Part shown: piece after piece, positions 33,149 through 33,858 of the stretch
Layout: every line of letters starts with the position of its first letter
How positions within the stretch are numbered: the stretch's first letter is position 1
From: an uncultured Clostridia bacterium
Lineage (GTDB): Bacteria > Bacillota > Clostridia > Oscillospirales > Acutalibacteraceae
Length of the DNA: 33,858 nt
Reading direction: 5' to 3'
Assembly: GCA_937920235.1 (NCBI GenBank)
Contig: CALGUK010000006.1
Coordinates: 1 to 33,858, forward strand
Notes under the pieces: generated by a model
Told to the model about the DNA's origin: nothing
Database searches by the model: none
Seen by the model: only the letters and a program-made list of their open reading frames with translations
Program-made: the position numbers and the translations under genes

Positions 33149-33192
33149 TATTATACAATGAAATAAATCCTTACGGATTTGTGAAGTATCAC
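33144..33192 (+). other. Structured spacer between galM and ilvN
   Basis: TGTGATA (33144-33150, overlapping the galM stop) can pair with TATCACA (33187-33193). Inside lies a second hairpin, AAATCC-TTAC-GGATTT (33165-33180). No T-run follows, so it is not a normal terminator; it may be a stabilising or regulatory structure before ilvN. Confidence 0.4.
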
Positions 33193-33217
33193 ACACGGAG
33201 CAAGAAAGGAAAAAACT

Positions 33218-33727
33218 ATGGAAAACACTAAACGAATTTATTTATCGGCGCTTGTTTACAACAGAACAGGTGTACTTTTAAGAGTGGCAGGACTTTTTGC
33301 CCGCCGCGGATATAACGTTGTTTCACTTACTGTTTCGGAAACGGAGAGTCCCGAATTTTCGCGTATGACGATTGTTTCTGACGTTGAAGAATATAAGGTT
33401 ACAATGGTTGAGCAACAGTTATCCAGACTTGAAGAGGTCATCAAGGTCATAAACCTTGACGAAAATGAAACGATTCAATCCGAAATTCTTCTTATAAAGG
33501 TTCACGCTCTTAATAAGGACAGAAAAAAGGTTCTCAAGACAATTAACGGCTTCGGTGCCAAGGTTAAGGATATCGGTCACACAACTATTACAGCTGAGCT
33601 TACCGGTCTTCCGAGCCTTATTGATAAATTTATTGACAAAATGGAAAAGCACGGTATCTGTGAGCTTTCCCGTTCAGGTCTTACTGCTCTTGAAAGCGGT
33701 GACCGTAATATAAAAGGGGTTGAATAA
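33218..33727 (+). CDS. ilvN: Acetolactate synthase small (regulatory) subunit
   Basis: A 169-residue regulatory subunit that binds and tunes acetohydroxyacid synthase in valine, leucine and isoleucine synthesis. The N-terminal ACT domain shows NRTGVLLRVAGLFARRGYNV, and the C-terminal domain has the usual GAKVKDIG and LTGLPSLIDKF blocks. A GAAAGGA site precedes the ATG. The catalytic subunit ilvB is not upstream; it may follow the leu genes beyond the window. The next gene begins two bases after its stop codon plus one, so they are one transcript. Confidence 0.96.
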   Translation: MENTKRIYLSALVYNRTGVLLRVAGLFARRGYNVVSLTVSETESPEFSRMTIVSDVEEYKVTMVEQQLSRLEEVIKVINLDENETIQSEILLIKVHALNKDRKKVLKTINGFGAKVKDIGHTTITAELTGLPSLIDKFIDKMEKHGICELSRSGLTALESGDRNIKGVE

Positions 33728-33728
33728 T

Positions 33729-33858
33729 ATGGGAATGACAATGACACAAAAAATTCTTGCCGCACATGCAGGATTGGATAAAGTAGAGGCAGGACAGCTT
33801 ATCAATGTCCGTCTTGATTTGGTAATGGGTAACGATGTTACAAGCCCTGTTGCAATCA
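33729..33858 (+). CDS. leuC: 3-isopropylmalate dehydratase large subunit, 3'-truncated by the window edge
   Basis: Only the first ~43 codons are visible: MGMTMTQKILAAHAG, then a LDLVMGNDVTSPVAI block, which match the start of LeuC/aconitase-family large subunits. The enzyme isomerises 2- to 3-isopropylmalate with a 4Fe-4S cluster in leucine synthesis. In-frame ATGs at 33729, 33735 and 33741 leave the exact start open; the first is used here. The cluster cysteines lie outside the window. Confidence 0.9.
   Translation, partial: MGMTMTQKILAAHAGLDKVEAGQLINVRLDLVMGNDVTSPVAI

Noticed and set aside
33165..33180. Hairpin after galM as a terminator
   Set aside because: The 6-bp stem has no following T-run.

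Overview
The window looks like a piece of a low-to-mid GC chromosome from an anaerobic Bacillota (class Clostridia; gut or rumen Oscillospirales/Ruminococcaceae-like is my best guess). The supporting evidence is indirect. Ribosomal protein L27 carries the cleavable N-terminal extension of Firmicutes and sits beside its protease Prp. A DnaD-like protein lies next to a DnaC/DnaI-type loader. Shine-Dalgarno sequences are strong, TTG starts are used, promoters are of SigA type, and a DUF4474-like secreted protein is present. I saw no insertion sequence, phage gene, CRISPR array or rRNA.

Layout. (1) 1-4752, plus strand: the 3' part of ftsH, then a lipid cassette (AMP-forming acyl-CoA/ACP ligase, PlsC-type acyltransferase with an added zinc ribbon, CDP-alcohol phosphatidyltransferase), closed by a strong terminator. 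(2) 4753-22880: a carbohydrate locus of two convergent operons. The plus-strand operon is DUF2264 protein, xylose isomerase, xylulokinase and a membrane-anchored heparinase II/III-like protein. The minus-strand operon has nine tightly packed genes, read from 22822 down to 10923: OYE-family Fe-S flavoenzyme, SDR, fumarate-reductase-like flavoprotein, GPH-type sugar symporter, xylose-isomerase-like TIM barrel, D-2-hydroxyacid dehydrogenase, GH3 glycosidase, alpha/beta hydrolase and a cytosolic heparinase II/III-like protein. (3) 22976-26260: a small anchored protein with a C-terminal Cys4 finger, an M20 peptidase and a secreted DUF4474-like protein. (4) 26280-31984, minus strand: AlaA-like aminotransferase, rplU-prp-rpmA with a structured leader, a DmpG-like aldolase as its own unit, and dnaD-like, dnaC-like and tRNA-Arg(CCG) in one run. 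(5) 32034-33858, plus strand: aldose 1-epimerase, ilvN and the start of leuC.

How the genes may work together. The carbohydrate locus has an importer (GPH symporter), cleavage enzymes on both sides of the membrane (two heparinase-fold proteins, DUF2264, GH3, a possible esterase) and a complete route from xylose to xylulose 5-phosphate. It also carries five redox or isomerase enzymes that ordinary xylose use does not need. I infer a xylose-containing, acidic and/or acylated or aglycone-bearing glycoside as substrate, with part of it (uronate or aglycone) handled by the redox genes. No transcription factor, ABC transporter or kinase for a uronate product is in the window, so the substrate is unresolved.
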